64,000 nt of DNA from Flavobacterium sp. KMS. Lineage in GTDB: Bacteria; Bacteroidota; Bacteroidia; Flavobacteriales; Flavobacteriaceae. The notes beneath the pieces were generated by a model, which ran no database searches, was not told where the DNA came from, and saw only the letters and a program-made list of their open reading frames with translations. Of the stretch, positions 8,211 to 15,881 are shown in pieces. A program made the position numbers and the translations under genes. The stretch covers positions 90,125 to 154,124 of the forward strand of contig NZ_JSYP01000026.1 in NCBI RefSeq assembly GCF_000813005.1, given 5' to 3'. Each line of letters begins with the position of its first letter. Positions within the stretch are counted from its first letter, which is position 1.

Positions 8211-9542
8211 TTATATTTTTTCTGTGTGAGGTCCTTTATTGATGATTTTTCCAACCATTAGCAAAAACAACATGCCCAATAAAAGATACAATCCTATAAA
8301 TCCTAATAATGTAAATAATGTATTCCCAGAGGAAACCGTTGGCGAAGCACCTTCGGCAGTGCGTAATAAATTATAAACCAACCACGGCTGACGACCTAAT
8401 TCGGCAGTGTACCATCCTGTAGTATTGGCGATATACGGAAACGGAAGCATAAAAAGCAACGACCATAAGATCCATTTGGTTTCAAAAAGTTTTTTACGGC
8501 AAAGCTGAAAAACAGCAAAACTCATCAAGCCTATAAAAATCGTACCCAATCCTACCATAATATGATAAGCATAATACAATCCCGATATATTCGTTGGGTG
8601 AACACTTTCGTCAAACTGGTCCAATCCTTTAATTTCTTCATGCCAGCTGCCATAAGTTAGGAAACTCAAGATATTAGGAACGGCTATTTTATTATCTAGT
8701 TTTTTATCTTTTACATCGGGCTGACCGATAAGAACAATCTCTGAACCTTTTTTCTCAGTATGAAAAATTCCTTCCATAGCTGCAAAAGTCACAGGCTGGT
8801 ATTTTACCACATTCTTAGCCAGTAAATCACCCGTAGGAACGGCTACAATTACACACGAAATCAATCCGAAGATAACACCCGTTTTTACGAATAGTTTTCC
8901 GTAAGTCAAATTCTTTTTACTCAAAATATAAAAAGCACCAATTCCTGCAACAACAAATGAACTTGTTACCATCGAAGCTGCCTGATTGTGTAAATATGAA
9001 GGCCATAACCAAGGATTAAGGAACAAGGCTTGAAAATTGGTTAATACAAATCTTCCGTTTTCAAGAATTTCATATCCTACAGGATTTTGCATCCATGAAT
9101 GTGTAGCAATAATTAAAAACCCACTAGCCCACGAACCAATGCATATTAATAATCCAGTAACAAAATGCCATTTATGTCCGAGTAGTTTTTCTCCAAATAG
9201 AAATATTCCAAGAAACGATGATTCTAAGAAAAAGGAAAACATCCCTTCCATGGCAAGAGTTTGCCCAATAATTCCACCAGTTAATTCCGAAAACTTAGCC
9301 CAATTGGTTCCAAACTGAAACTCCATCGGAATTCCCGTAACAACACCCATTGCAAAATTCAAGGCGAAGATTCTCATCCAAAAATGAGTAGCGTGATTGT
9401 ATTGTTCGTTTTGAGTTTTTAAATATTTCCATTTAAAATATACAATGATTAAGGAAAGTCCCATTGTAAGTTGCGGAAAGAGGTAGTGAAAAGTTATTGT
9501 AAATGCGAATTGCATTCGGTCATAAAAAAGCATTTCTTCCAT
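8211..9542 (-). CDS. cydA: Cytochrome bd ubiquinol oxidase subunit I
   Basis: The haem-bearing subunit of the bd oxidase, 443 aa from the start chosen here. The open frame extends 19 codons further upstream to 9599, but starting at 9542 (MEEMLFYDRM) puts the haem b595 ligand at His19, the position known in Escherichia coli, and leaves the -7 element at 9575-9582 outside the gene. Other landmarks are the quinol-loop GRQPW motif near the C-terminus and about nine transmembrane helices. The short Q-loop form is expected for this phylum. It is the first gene of the cydAB operon. Confidence 0.96.
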   Translation of the reverse strand: MEEMLFYDRMQFAFTITFHYLFPQLTMGLSLIIVYFKWKYLKTQNEQYNHATHFWMRIFALNFAMGVVTGIPMEFQFGTNWAKFSELTGGIIGQTLAMEGMFSFFLESSFLGIFLFGEKLLGHKWHFVTGLLICIGSWASGFLIIATHSWMQNPVGYEILENGRFVLTNFQALFLNPWLWPSYLHNQAASMVTSSFVVAGIGAFYILSKKNLTYGKLFVKTGVIFGLISCVIVAVPTGDLLAKNVVKYQPVTFAAMEGIFHTEKKGSEIVLIGQPDVKDKKLDNKIAVPNILSFLTYGSWHEEIKGLDQFDESVHPTNISGLYYAYHIMVGLGTIFIGLMSFAVFQLCRKKLFETKWILWSLLFMLPFPYIANTTGWYTAELGRQPWLVYNLLRTAEGASPTVSSGNTLFTLLGFIGLYLLLGMLFLLMVGKIINKGPHTEKI

Positions 9543-9574
9543 ACTAGCGTATTTTATTTTATTATGAGGTTTCG

Positions 9575-9582
9575 CAAATTTA
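9575..9582 (-). promoter_or_regulatory. Candidate cydAB promoter, -7 element
   Basis: TAAATTTG on the minus strand fits TAnnTTTG and would start transcription near 9568, giving a leader of about 26 nt to the ATG at 9542. No exact TTG sits at the usual -33 spacing. Its position inside the longer open frame argues for the shorter CydA. Confidence 0.55.
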
Positions 9583-9707
9583 CCTATTAAATGTAACATT
9601 TAATGACATAAAAAAAACTTTATCACCTTGCCTTTATAAAAAATTTTAGTTAGTTCAAAACAGCTAAAACACTAATTACATAAAAACCACACAACTAAAA
9701 ACAAGCA

Positions 9708-9937
9708 TTACTTACTTAAACACTATACCATTATTTTTTTAAACCATTTAAGTCATTTAAGCCCATTTAAGTTTCACTCAAATAGCTTAACTTACATTTA
9801 CTTATATCACTTATATGGTGAATTACTTACTTAACTACCCTACCATTATTTTTTTTTAGATTATAAGTGATCTAAGTTAATTTAACTTTTATATAAATAG
9901 GCTGACTACTATTTACTTATATCACTCATACTGTTCA
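9708..9937. repeat. Diverged tandem duplication of about 115 bp
   Basis: Unit one (about 9708-9822) and unit two (about 9823-9937) share anchors at a near-constant offset: TTACTTACTTAA at 9708 and 9823, ACCATTATTTTTTT at 9728 and 9842, ATTTACTTATATCAC at 9796 and 9911. The middles have diverged. This fills most of the 498-bp gap between divergent cydA and the metallo-beta-lactamase gene; no ORF is present. Confidence 0.75.
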
Positions 9938-10005
9938 ATTTTTCTTTTTTTTAGCTCAAAAAAAATTCTGTAACATTAGTCACTTATTTTCCAAAAAAAC
10001 AAAGT

Positions 10006-10013
10006 TACCTTTG
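10006..10013 (+). promoter_or_regulatory. Candidate promoter of the MBL-rhodanese gene, -7 element
   Basis: TACCTTTG matches TAnnTTTG and predicts a start near 10020 with a leader of about 20 nt. There is no exact -33 TTG at 19 bases. Confidence 0.55.
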
Positions 10014-10040
10014 TAAAACATTATTTAAGATTACACAACA

Positions 10041-11456
10041 ATGAAAATTGAACAAATTTATACCGGATGTTTAGCACAGGGCGCCTATTACATTACTTCA
10101 AATGGCGAAGCTGCGATTATAGATCCACTTAGAGAAATACAACCCTACTTAGACCGTTTAAATCGTGACCAAGTAAAATTAAAATACATCTTCGAAACTC
10201 ATTTCCATGCCGATTTCGTTTCAGGACACGTTGATTTAAGTAAAGAAACTGGTGCACCGATTATTTATGGTCCAAATGCCGAATGTGGATTCGATTGTGT
10301 TTCTGCAACCGATGGACAAGAGTTTAAATTAGGAAACATCACAATAAAAGCGTTGCATACTCCTGGGCATACCATGGAAAGCACTACTTATTTATTAATT
10401 GATGAAAACGGAAAAGATTATGCGATTTTTTCTGGAGATACTTTATTTATTGGAGATGTTGGTCGTCCCGATTTAGCTCAAAAAGCCACTTCGATGACAC
10501 AAGAACAATTGGCAGCCATATTATTTAATTCGTTACGAACTAAAATAATGACTTTGGCAGATGATGTTATTGTATATCCAGCTCACGGTGCAGGAAGTGC
10601 TTGTGGTAAAAACATGAGTAAAGAAACGGTATCGACAATTGGTAACCAAAAAGCAACCAATTATGCCTTGCGTGCTAATATGACCGAAGCTGAATTTATT
10701 ACCGAAGTAACCGATGGTTTACTACCTCCTCCTGCTTATTTTAGCATGAATGTGGCTATGAACAAAAGTGGTTATGAAAGTTTTGAATCTGTTTTAGATA
10801 ACGGAATGAAAACTATAAAAGTTGACGAATTTGAAGCAGTAGTAGAAGAAACTGGTGCTTTGATTTTGGATACTAGAAATAATGGCGATTTTAGCAAAGG
10901 ATTTATTCCGCAATCGGTAAATATCGGAATCAACGGTGATTTTGCTCCTTGGGTAGGAACTTTAATTGCCGATGTAAAACAACCTATAGTATTAGTAACC
11001 GAAAAAGGACTGGAAGAAGAAGCTGTAACCCGATTAAGTCGTGTAGGTTTTGATTCGATTATCGGACATCTTGAAGGTGGTTTTGATGCCTGGAAAAATG
11101 CAGGTTACGAAATTGATACGGTAAACAGAATTACACCTGACCAATTTGCAAATGAATTTAAGGTTGAAGAAAACAAAGTAATCGACATTCGTAAAGAAAC
11201 TGAATATAGTGCCGAACATATAGAAGATGCTTACAACAAACCATTAGCTTATATTAATGACTGGGTAAAAGATATCGACCCAAAAGAGCATTTTTATTTG
11301 CATTGCGCTGGCGGATACAGAAGTATGATTGCTGCATCAATATTACAAGCACGCGGATTTAGAAACTTCACCGAAGTTGAAGGTGGTTTTAATGCTATTG
11401 CAAAAACTACAATTCCAAAATCAGATTTCGTTTGTCAAAGCAAAGTTTTAAAGTAA
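10041..11456 (+). CDS. Metallo-beta-lactamase fold / double rhodanese fusion (persulfide dioxygenase-like)
   Basis: A 471-aa three-domain enzyme. Residues 1 to about 240 form an MBL-fold hydrolase with a mononuclear-iron-type site: HFHAD at 54-58 and GH at 62-63, then TPGHT, SGDTLF and the late AHG. Residues about 255-350 are a rhodanese domain whose active loop reads LVTEKGLEEE, with no catalytic Cys, so it is degenerate. Residues about 365-460 are an intact rhodanese with HCAGGYRS. Such proteins oxidise glutathione or other low-molecular-weight persulfides to sulfite and transfer sulfane sulfur. A TauE/SafE exporter is nearby and a YeeE pair follows, consistent with sulfide detoxification. 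Confidence 0.9.
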   Translation: MKIEQIYTGCLAQGAYYITSNGEAAIIDPLREIQPYLDRLNRDQVKLKYIFETHFHADFVSGHVDLSKETGAPIIYGPNAECGFDCVSATDGQEFKLGNITIKALHTPGHTMESTTYLLIDENGKDYAIFSGDTLFIGDVGRPDLAQKATSMTQEQLAAILFNSLRTKIMTLADDVIVYPAHGAGSACGKNMSKETVSTIGNQKATNYALRANMTEAEFITEVTDGLLPPPAYFSMNVAMNKSGYESFESVLDNGMKTIKVDEFEAVVEETGALILDTRNNGDFSKGFIPQSVNIGINGDFAPWVGTLIADVKQPIVLVTEKGLEEEAVTRLSRVGFDSIIGHLEGGFDAWKNAGYEIDTVNRITPDQFANEFKVEENKVIDIRKETEYSAEHIEDAYNKPLAYINDWVKDIDPKEHFYLHCAGGYRSMIAASILQARGFRNFTEVEGGFNAIAKTTIPKSDFVCQSKVLK

Positions 11457-11546
11457 ATAAGTAACAAAGGTACAGAGGTTCAAAGCAACAAAGGTTTTAG
11501 TCCTAGAGTGTAAGAAACTTTAGTTTTACATAAAACAACCCCAAGC

Positions 11547-11650
11547 TTGTCATTTCGACGAAGGAGAAATCTCCGCAAGAAACTAACTCACCGTTTTTTT
11601 CTTAAATTGTCGAGCTACTCGTGGAGATTTCTCCTTCGTCGAAATGACAA
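11547..11650. repeat. 28-bp perfect inverted repeat (REP-like element)
   Basis: Arms 11547-11574 and 11623-11650 are perfect reverse complements, 48 bases apart. Each arm contains GTCATTTCGACGAAGGAG and the 12-bp palindrome GGAGAAATCTCC or its counterpart. Similar sequence is, to my recollection, widespread in Bacteroidota intergenic regions. It lies between the MBL-rhodanese gene and the YeeE gene and is flanked by further low-complexity words (11461-11500 and 11690-11750). Confidence 0.95.
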
Positions 11651-11753
11651 AAATGCGCAGACTAAGTTTAAACTTGAGTTTTTCTCAAAGTTCCTTATTC
11701 TCTTGGTTTTTAACCTCTGAACCTTTGCCTCTTAAAACCTAAAAAAAAGAAAA

Positions 11754-12323
11754 ATGAATTTAATTGAAATCATAAAAGAACCTTGGCCTTGGTACGTTTC
11801 GGGTCCGCTAATAGGATTGACCGTGCCTATTTTATTAATTTTTGGTAACAAAGCATTTGGTATTAGTTCATCATTACGCCATATATGTGCTATGTGCATT
11901 CCTGCAAATATTTCATTCTTTAAATATGATTGGAAAAAAGAAAGTTGGAATTTATTCTTTGTCTTCGGAATATTCTTAGGCGGAATAATAGCAACTGTTT
12001 TCTTATCGAATCCAAATGCTATCGAAATAAACTCAAAACTTACAACTGAGTTAGCGACTTATGGTATTACCGATAATTCGGGATTAATGCCAGTTCAGCT
12101 TTTTTCATGGGAAAGTTTATTAACCCTACGTGGTTTTATAATGATTGTAGTAGGTGGTTTTCTTGTAGGTTTCGGAACGCGTTATGCGGGAGGATGCACA
12201 AGTGGACACGCAATCATGGGAATTTCTAATTTGCAATGGCCTTCGCTGGTAGCAACTATTTGCTTTATGATTGGCGGATTTGTTATGGCAAACCTGATTC
12301 TTCCTTATATACTTTCACTTTAA
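11754..12323 (+). CDS. YeeE/YedE family transporter, first half
   Basis: A 189-aa membrane protein with about five hydrophobic segments. The family signature YAGGCTSGHAIMG lies near residues 143-155 with the conserved Cys that passes thiosulfate or persulfide sulfur in the characterised TsuA-type channel. A second Cys pair (CAMC) follows an early membrane segment. At this length it is half of the full YeeE protein; the second half is the next gene, 10 bp downstream. Together they should form a sulfur-compound uptake unit supplying the rhodanese enzymes encoded upstream. Substrate is inferred from the family. Confidence 0.9.
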   Translation: MNLIEIIKEPWPWYVSGPLIGLTVPILLIFGNKAFGISSSLRHICAMCIPANISFFKYDWKKESWNLFFVFGIFLGGIIATVFLSNPNAIEINSKLTTELATYGITDNSGLMPVQLFSWESLLTLRGFIMIVVGGFLVGFGTRYAGGCTSGHAIMGISNLQWPSLVATICFMIGGFVMANLILPYILSL

Positions 12324-12333
12324 AACTTTAAAA

Positions 12334-12750
12334 ATGAAAATTTCAAACTTAAAATATATGCTTGTCGGAATTGTATTCGGCATAGTATTCGTAAAAGCCG
12401 AAATCATCAGTTGGTATCGTATTCAGGAAATGTTCCGTTTACAATCTTTCTTTATGTACGGCGTAATCGGAAGCGCAGTTGCAGTAGGAATGCTGTCTGT
12501 TTTTTTGATAAAAAAATTCAAGGTAAAAACTATTCAGGGAGAAGAAATCAAGATTGAGCCTAAAACATTTAGTAAAGGTCAGATTTATGGCGGATTGTTA
12601 TTTGGATTTGGTTGGGCAATTACCGGAGCTTGCCCTGGTCCCCTATTTGCACAAATAGGAACTGGAGTTACAGTAATTGCAGTAACATTGGTAAGCGCAA
12701 TATTAGGAACTTGGGTTTATGGTTATTTTAAAGATAATTTGCCTCATTAA
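12334..12750 (+). CDS. YeeE/YedE family transporter, second half (DUF6691-like)
   Basis: A 138-aa membrane protein with four hydrophobic segments and the second-half signature GWAITGACPGPLFAQIG near residues 93-109, including the conserved Cys. It follows the first-half gene by 10 bp. The split arrangement is common in bacteria and indicates that the two polypeptides assemble into one pseudo-symmetric channel. The start shown gives a short cytoplasmic lead followed at once by helix one. Confidence 0.9.
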   Translation: MKISNLKYMLVGIVFGIVFVKAEIISWYRIQEMFRLQSFFMYGVIGSAVAVGMLSVFLIKKFKVKTIQGEEIKIEPKTFSKGQIYGGLLFGFGWAITGACPGPLFAQIGTGVTVIAVTLVSAILGTWVYGYFKDNLPH

Positions 12751-12812
12751 TATTTTTCCTAAACTTAATTATTAGATATCCTCACAAACAAAATTTATAG
12801 AAGCATAGCTAA

Positions 12813-13589
12813 ATGACCAAAATATATTCTCAGATTTTACTTTGCTTACTATTGATAAGTTGTTCAGGCAATAAGAAAACGAATAGTCAAGTATCAAATA
12901 CTACTTATGACGTTAAGTTAGACAACATAGAAATATTTGATAATTCAAGAGATAGAAAAATTCCTGTTGCCATATATCATCCAAATACAGACAAGAAAAT
13001 AAATAACCAACAGGCAATAATTTTCAGTCATGGATATGGAGAAAACAAAGGTGGAGATAATATGATTTATTCCCATTTAACTGAAAATTTAGCGTCAAAA
13101 GGATATTTTGTTGTCAGTATTCAACACGAATTACCAACAGATGATCTTCTTGCAATGGAAGGAGATTTAAAAATTACCAGAAGACCTAATTGGGATCGAG
13201 GCGTTGAAAACATTCGATATGTATTGAATGAATTTAAAAAAACAAATCCTGAGTTAGATTTCAAACATCTAACCTTAATTGGACATTCGAATGGCGGAGA
13301 TATGACGGCTTTATTTGCTGATAAATATCCTGAATTGGTTTATAGAATTATAACAATGGATAACCGAAGAATGCCTCTTCCCAGAGTTTATAAACCTAGA
13401 GTATATACGTTGCGTTCTAAAAACTATAGCGCAGACGAAGGCGTATTACCTACGGAGCAAGAACAAAAAAAATATGGAATCAAAGTTCTATTTACAACTA
13501 TTAATCATAATGATATGGACAATGACGCAACAATCGAAGAACAAAAAACAATAAATACCTTTATAGAAGAATCCTTAAGCGAAAAATAA
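12813..13589 (+). CDS. Alpha/beta hydrolase lipoprotein
   Basis: A 258-aa exported hydrolase. The first 17 residues are a lipoprotein signal (LLLISC, acylated Cys17). An oxyanion-loop HGYGENKGG is near residue 73 and the nucleophile elbow GHSNGGD near 157-163, with a likely acid and His (INHNDMD) toward the C-terminus. The family includes esterases, lipases and dienelactone-hydrolase-like enzymes, and the substrate cannot be read from the sequence. It is followed by a strong terminator and appears to be a single-gene unit. Confidence 0.8.
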   Translation: MTKIYSQILLCLLLISCSGNKKTNSQVSNTTYDVKLDNIEIFDNSRDRKIPVAIYHPNTDKKINNQQAIIFSHGYGENKGGDNMIYSHLTENLASKGYFVVSIQHELPTDDLLAMEGDLKITRRPNWDRGVENIRYVLNEFKKTNPELDFKHLTLIGHSNGGDMTALFADKYPELVYRIITMDNRRMPLPRVYKPRVYTLRSKNYSADEGVLPTEQEQKKYGIKVLFTTINHNDMDNDATIEEQKTINTFIEESLSEK

Positions 13590-13622
13590 CTTATATTATA
13601 TTTCACTTATTTAAGACAGTAA

Positions 13623-13660
13623 CCCCGACAAATTTTTAAAATCTGTCGGTTTTTTTTTTT
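13623..13660 (+). terminator. Terminator after the hydrolase gene
   Basis: CCGACA (13625-13630) pairs with TGTCGG (13644-13649), with further A-T pairing inside, and is followed by an 11-base run of T. The rest of the gap to 13911 holds AT-rich sequence and the MarR operators. Confidence 0.85.
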
Positions 13661-13851
13661 ACACTTCAACCAGAAATTTTTGTCAAAATTTAAACCCTAC
13701 ACAAAGTCTCACGCCACTTTAAGAAACAATTAAACTTCAATTAATCAATACCTTAAATTCAAATTATAAATTATATTTTCCTAATTTTAAACTCGATTTC
13801 CAACCACGAAAAAATCCCTTCAATAATATTAACGTAAATTTAACAACACAT

Positions 13852-13894
13852 TTGTATATACAACAATAAAAACATACTACATTTGTATATACAA
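13852..13894 (+). promoter_or_regulatory. MarR promoter with twin palindromic operators
   Basis: The perfect 12-bp palindrome TTGTATATACAA occurs at 13852-13863 and 13883-13894, each preceded by ACAT, with centres 31 bp apart (about three helical turns). The -7 element TACATTTG at 13878-13885 overlaps the second copy. This is the expected layout for autorepression by the MarR protein encoded 17 bp downstream. Confidence 0.85.
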
Positions 13895-13911
13895 ATTACA
13901 CACTGACGACT

Positions 13912-14373
13912 ATGACAATTGAAGATGTAATAAAAAGTACCGTTAAGATGGATAATCCAAAAAGAGTTATTCTGAATATCATGTATACACAAAATGTACT
14001 TCAGGATAAATTTAATGAGGTTTTAAAACCTTATGATTTATCGGGAGAACAATATAATGTGTTACGTATATTAAGAGGTCAAAAAGGAAATCCAGCTAAC
14101 ATGTGTGTTATACAGGACCGAATGCTGGCAAAAACAAGCAATACAACCCGATTAGTCGATAAATTATTACTTAAGGATTTTGTCACTAGAAATGTATGCC
14201 CAAATAATAGAAGAAAAATAGAAGTATCGATTACAGAAAAAGGATTGGGTGTTTTAAAAGAACTAGACCCAAAAGTAATTGAACACGAAACTGTTTTTTC
14301 TGAAAACCTGACAACAGAAGAATTAGAATTATTAAATGAATTATTAGAGAAATTTAGAAATCAAAAAAATTAA
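13912..14373 (+). CDS. MarR family transcriptional regulator
   Basis: A 153-aa winged helix-turn-helix repressor. The dimer helices lie at both ends, the recognition region is about residues 55-85 (MLAKTSNTTRLVDKLLLKDF) and the wing includes CPNNRRKIEVSITEKG. It probably represses its own operon through the twin palindromes upstream. The next gene encodes a nitroreductase 14 bp downstream and then a YceI protein, a set often regulated by redox-active or phenolic compounds. Cys residues at about 66 and 98 may sense oxidants, which is inference. Confidence 0.92.
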   Translation: MTIEDVIKSTVKMDNPKRVILNIMYTQNVLQDKFNEVLKPYDLSGEQYNVLRILRGQKGNPANMCVIQDRMLAKTSNTTRLVDKLLLKDFVTRNVCPNNRRKIEVSITEKGLGVLKELDPKVIEHETVFSENLTTEELELLNELLEKFRNQKN

Positions 14374-14387
14374 TACAAACAAATAAC

Positions 14388-15020
14388 ATGAATACTTTCC
14401 TAGAAAATCAAAATTGGAGATACGCAACCAAAAAGTTTGATGCGACCAAAAAAATCTCAACAGAAGATTTAAATACACTTAAAGAAGCGATACGTTTAAG
14501 TTCGTCTTCATACGGATTACAACCATATAAAGTAATTTTTGTTGAGTCACCGGAATTAAGAGCAAAATTACAACCAGTTGCTTGGGGACAATCTCAAATT
14601 GTTGAAGCATCTCATTTGGTTGTTTTTGCAAATGACACTAATATTGGTGATGCTGAAATTGATGGTTTTATCAAAAACATTAGCGAAACAAGAGGAATCC
14701 CAGCTGAATCATTATCTGGATATAGCGATTTTATGAAATCTAAAATCTCTACGCTTCCAGCAGATGTAAAAAATACCTGGGCATCTAAACAAACTTATTT
14801 AGCTTTAGGTAATTTATTGAATGCTGCTGCAGAATTAAAAATTGACGTTACGCCAATGGAAGGTTTTGACCCAGCTGCATTTAATGAAATCTTAGGCTTA
14901 GATGCTTTAAATTTAAATGCTTCTGTTATCGCAACTGTAGGATACAGACACGAAGAAGATGCAACACAGCATCATAAAAAAGTAAGAAAATCTCAAGAAG
15001 AATTATTTATCACACTATAA
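14388..15020 (+). CDS. NAD(P)H-dependent oxidoreductase, nitroreductase family
   Basis: A 210-aa FMN-dependent nitroreductase-like enzyme. The N-terminus RYATKKFD, followed by a helix and RLSSSSYGLQPYKVIFV, matches the FMN-binding start of the NfsB/dihydropteridine reductase group, and the segment PMEGFDPAAFNEILGL is typical of its C-terminal half. It would reduce quinones, nitro compounds or similar electrophiles with NAD(P)H in the cytosol. It is co-transcribed with the MarR gene, which suggests induction by such compounds. Confidence 0.93.
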   Translation: MNTFLENQNWRYATKKFDATKKISTEDLNTLKEAIRLSSSSYGLQPYKVIFVESPELRAKLQPVAWGQSQIVEASHLVVFANDTNIGDAEIDGFIKNISETRGIPAESLSGYSDFMKSKISTLPADVKNTWASKQTYLALGNLLNAAAELKIDVTPMEGFDPAAFNEILGLDALNLNASVIATVGYRHEEDATQHHKKVRKSQEELFITL

Positions 15021-15052
15021 TTATTAATCCAAATTTATTAAAATCAAACAAA

Positions 15053-15619
15053 ATGAAAAATTTAAAATCAATCGCTTTAGCTCTAGTAGTAGCTTTATCA
15101 TCAGTTTCAATTAACGCACAAACTAAAAAAGTTGACGTTAAAACAAGTACTGTTAAATGGGTAGGAAAAAAAGTAACTGGAGAACACTCTGGGACTGTAA
15201 ACCTAAAAGATGGTGCTTTAGTATTTAAAGGGAAAAAATTAGCTGGTGGAACTTTCACTGTAGATATGACATCTATTAACGCAACTGACCTTTCTGGTGA
15301 ATACCAAGGAAAATTAAACGGTCACTTGAAAGCAGATGATTTCTTTGGAACTGAAAAATTCCCAACTGCTAAATTAGTTTTCAAAACTATCGGAGCAAAA
15401 GCAACTGATGTTTATACTGTAACTGCAGATTTAACTATCAAAGGAATTACTAAACCAGTAACTTTTGATATTACTGTAAATGGTAACACTGCTACAACTG
15501 CATTTAAAGTTGACAGAACTAAATATGATATTAAATACAACTCAGGAAACTTCTTTGAAAACTTAGGAGACAAAACCATCAATGATGATTTTGAATTAAC
15601 TGTAGCTTTAAAATTCTAA
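15053..15619 (+). CDS. YceI family periplasmic lipid-binding protein
   Basis: A 188-aa exported protein with a clear signal peptide (residues 1-22, ending INAQ). The mature part is a YceI lipocalin-like barrel, beginning VDVKTSTVKWVGKKVTGEH and including the family pattern HLKADDFFGTEKFPTAKLVF. YceI proteins bind isoprenoid quinones or other long lipids in the periplasm. It follows the nitroreductase by 32 bp and is closed by a strong terminator, so marR, the nitroreductase and yceI form one unit. A quinone theme for the operon is plausible. Confidence 0.94.
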   Translation: MKNLKSIALALVVALSSVSINAQTKKVDVKTSTVKWVGKKVTGEHSGTVNLKDGALVFKGKKLAGGTFTVDMTSINATDLSGEYQGKLNGHLKADDFFGTEKFPTAKLVFKTIGAKATDVYTVTADLTIKGITKPVTFDITVNGNTATTAFKVDRTKYDIKYNSGNFFENLGDKTINDDFELTVALKF

Positions 15620-15643
15620 TATCACACAAGCTTACTAATTCTT

Positions 15644-15677
15644 AAAATCCCATTCGCCACGGCGAATGGGATTTTTT
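15644..15677 (+). terminator. Terminator of the marR-nitroreductase-yceI operon
   Basis: A perfect 13-bp stem (15646-15658 with 15661-15673) with a 2-nt apex is followed by T residues. It is one of the strongest intrinsic terminators in the window. Confidence 0.92.
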
Positions 15678-15881
15678 TATGCCTTAATTTTTGATATTTA
15701 AATACAACAATCGCTTTACGAACAAATAAAATAACGTTCTTAAAGGTATAATAACACTTTCATAATATCTTACCATTCTTTGATTAACAAACCACTTTTA
15801 CTTTTGGGACAATTAAAAAAGAGTCTTTGTCTCAACCAAAAGACTTTTATCCAAAAATCAAATTTTGCTAAAGACACCACT

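Noticed and set aside
9543..9599. CydA start at 9599
   Set aside because: It would include the -7 element and shift the haem ligand away from His19.
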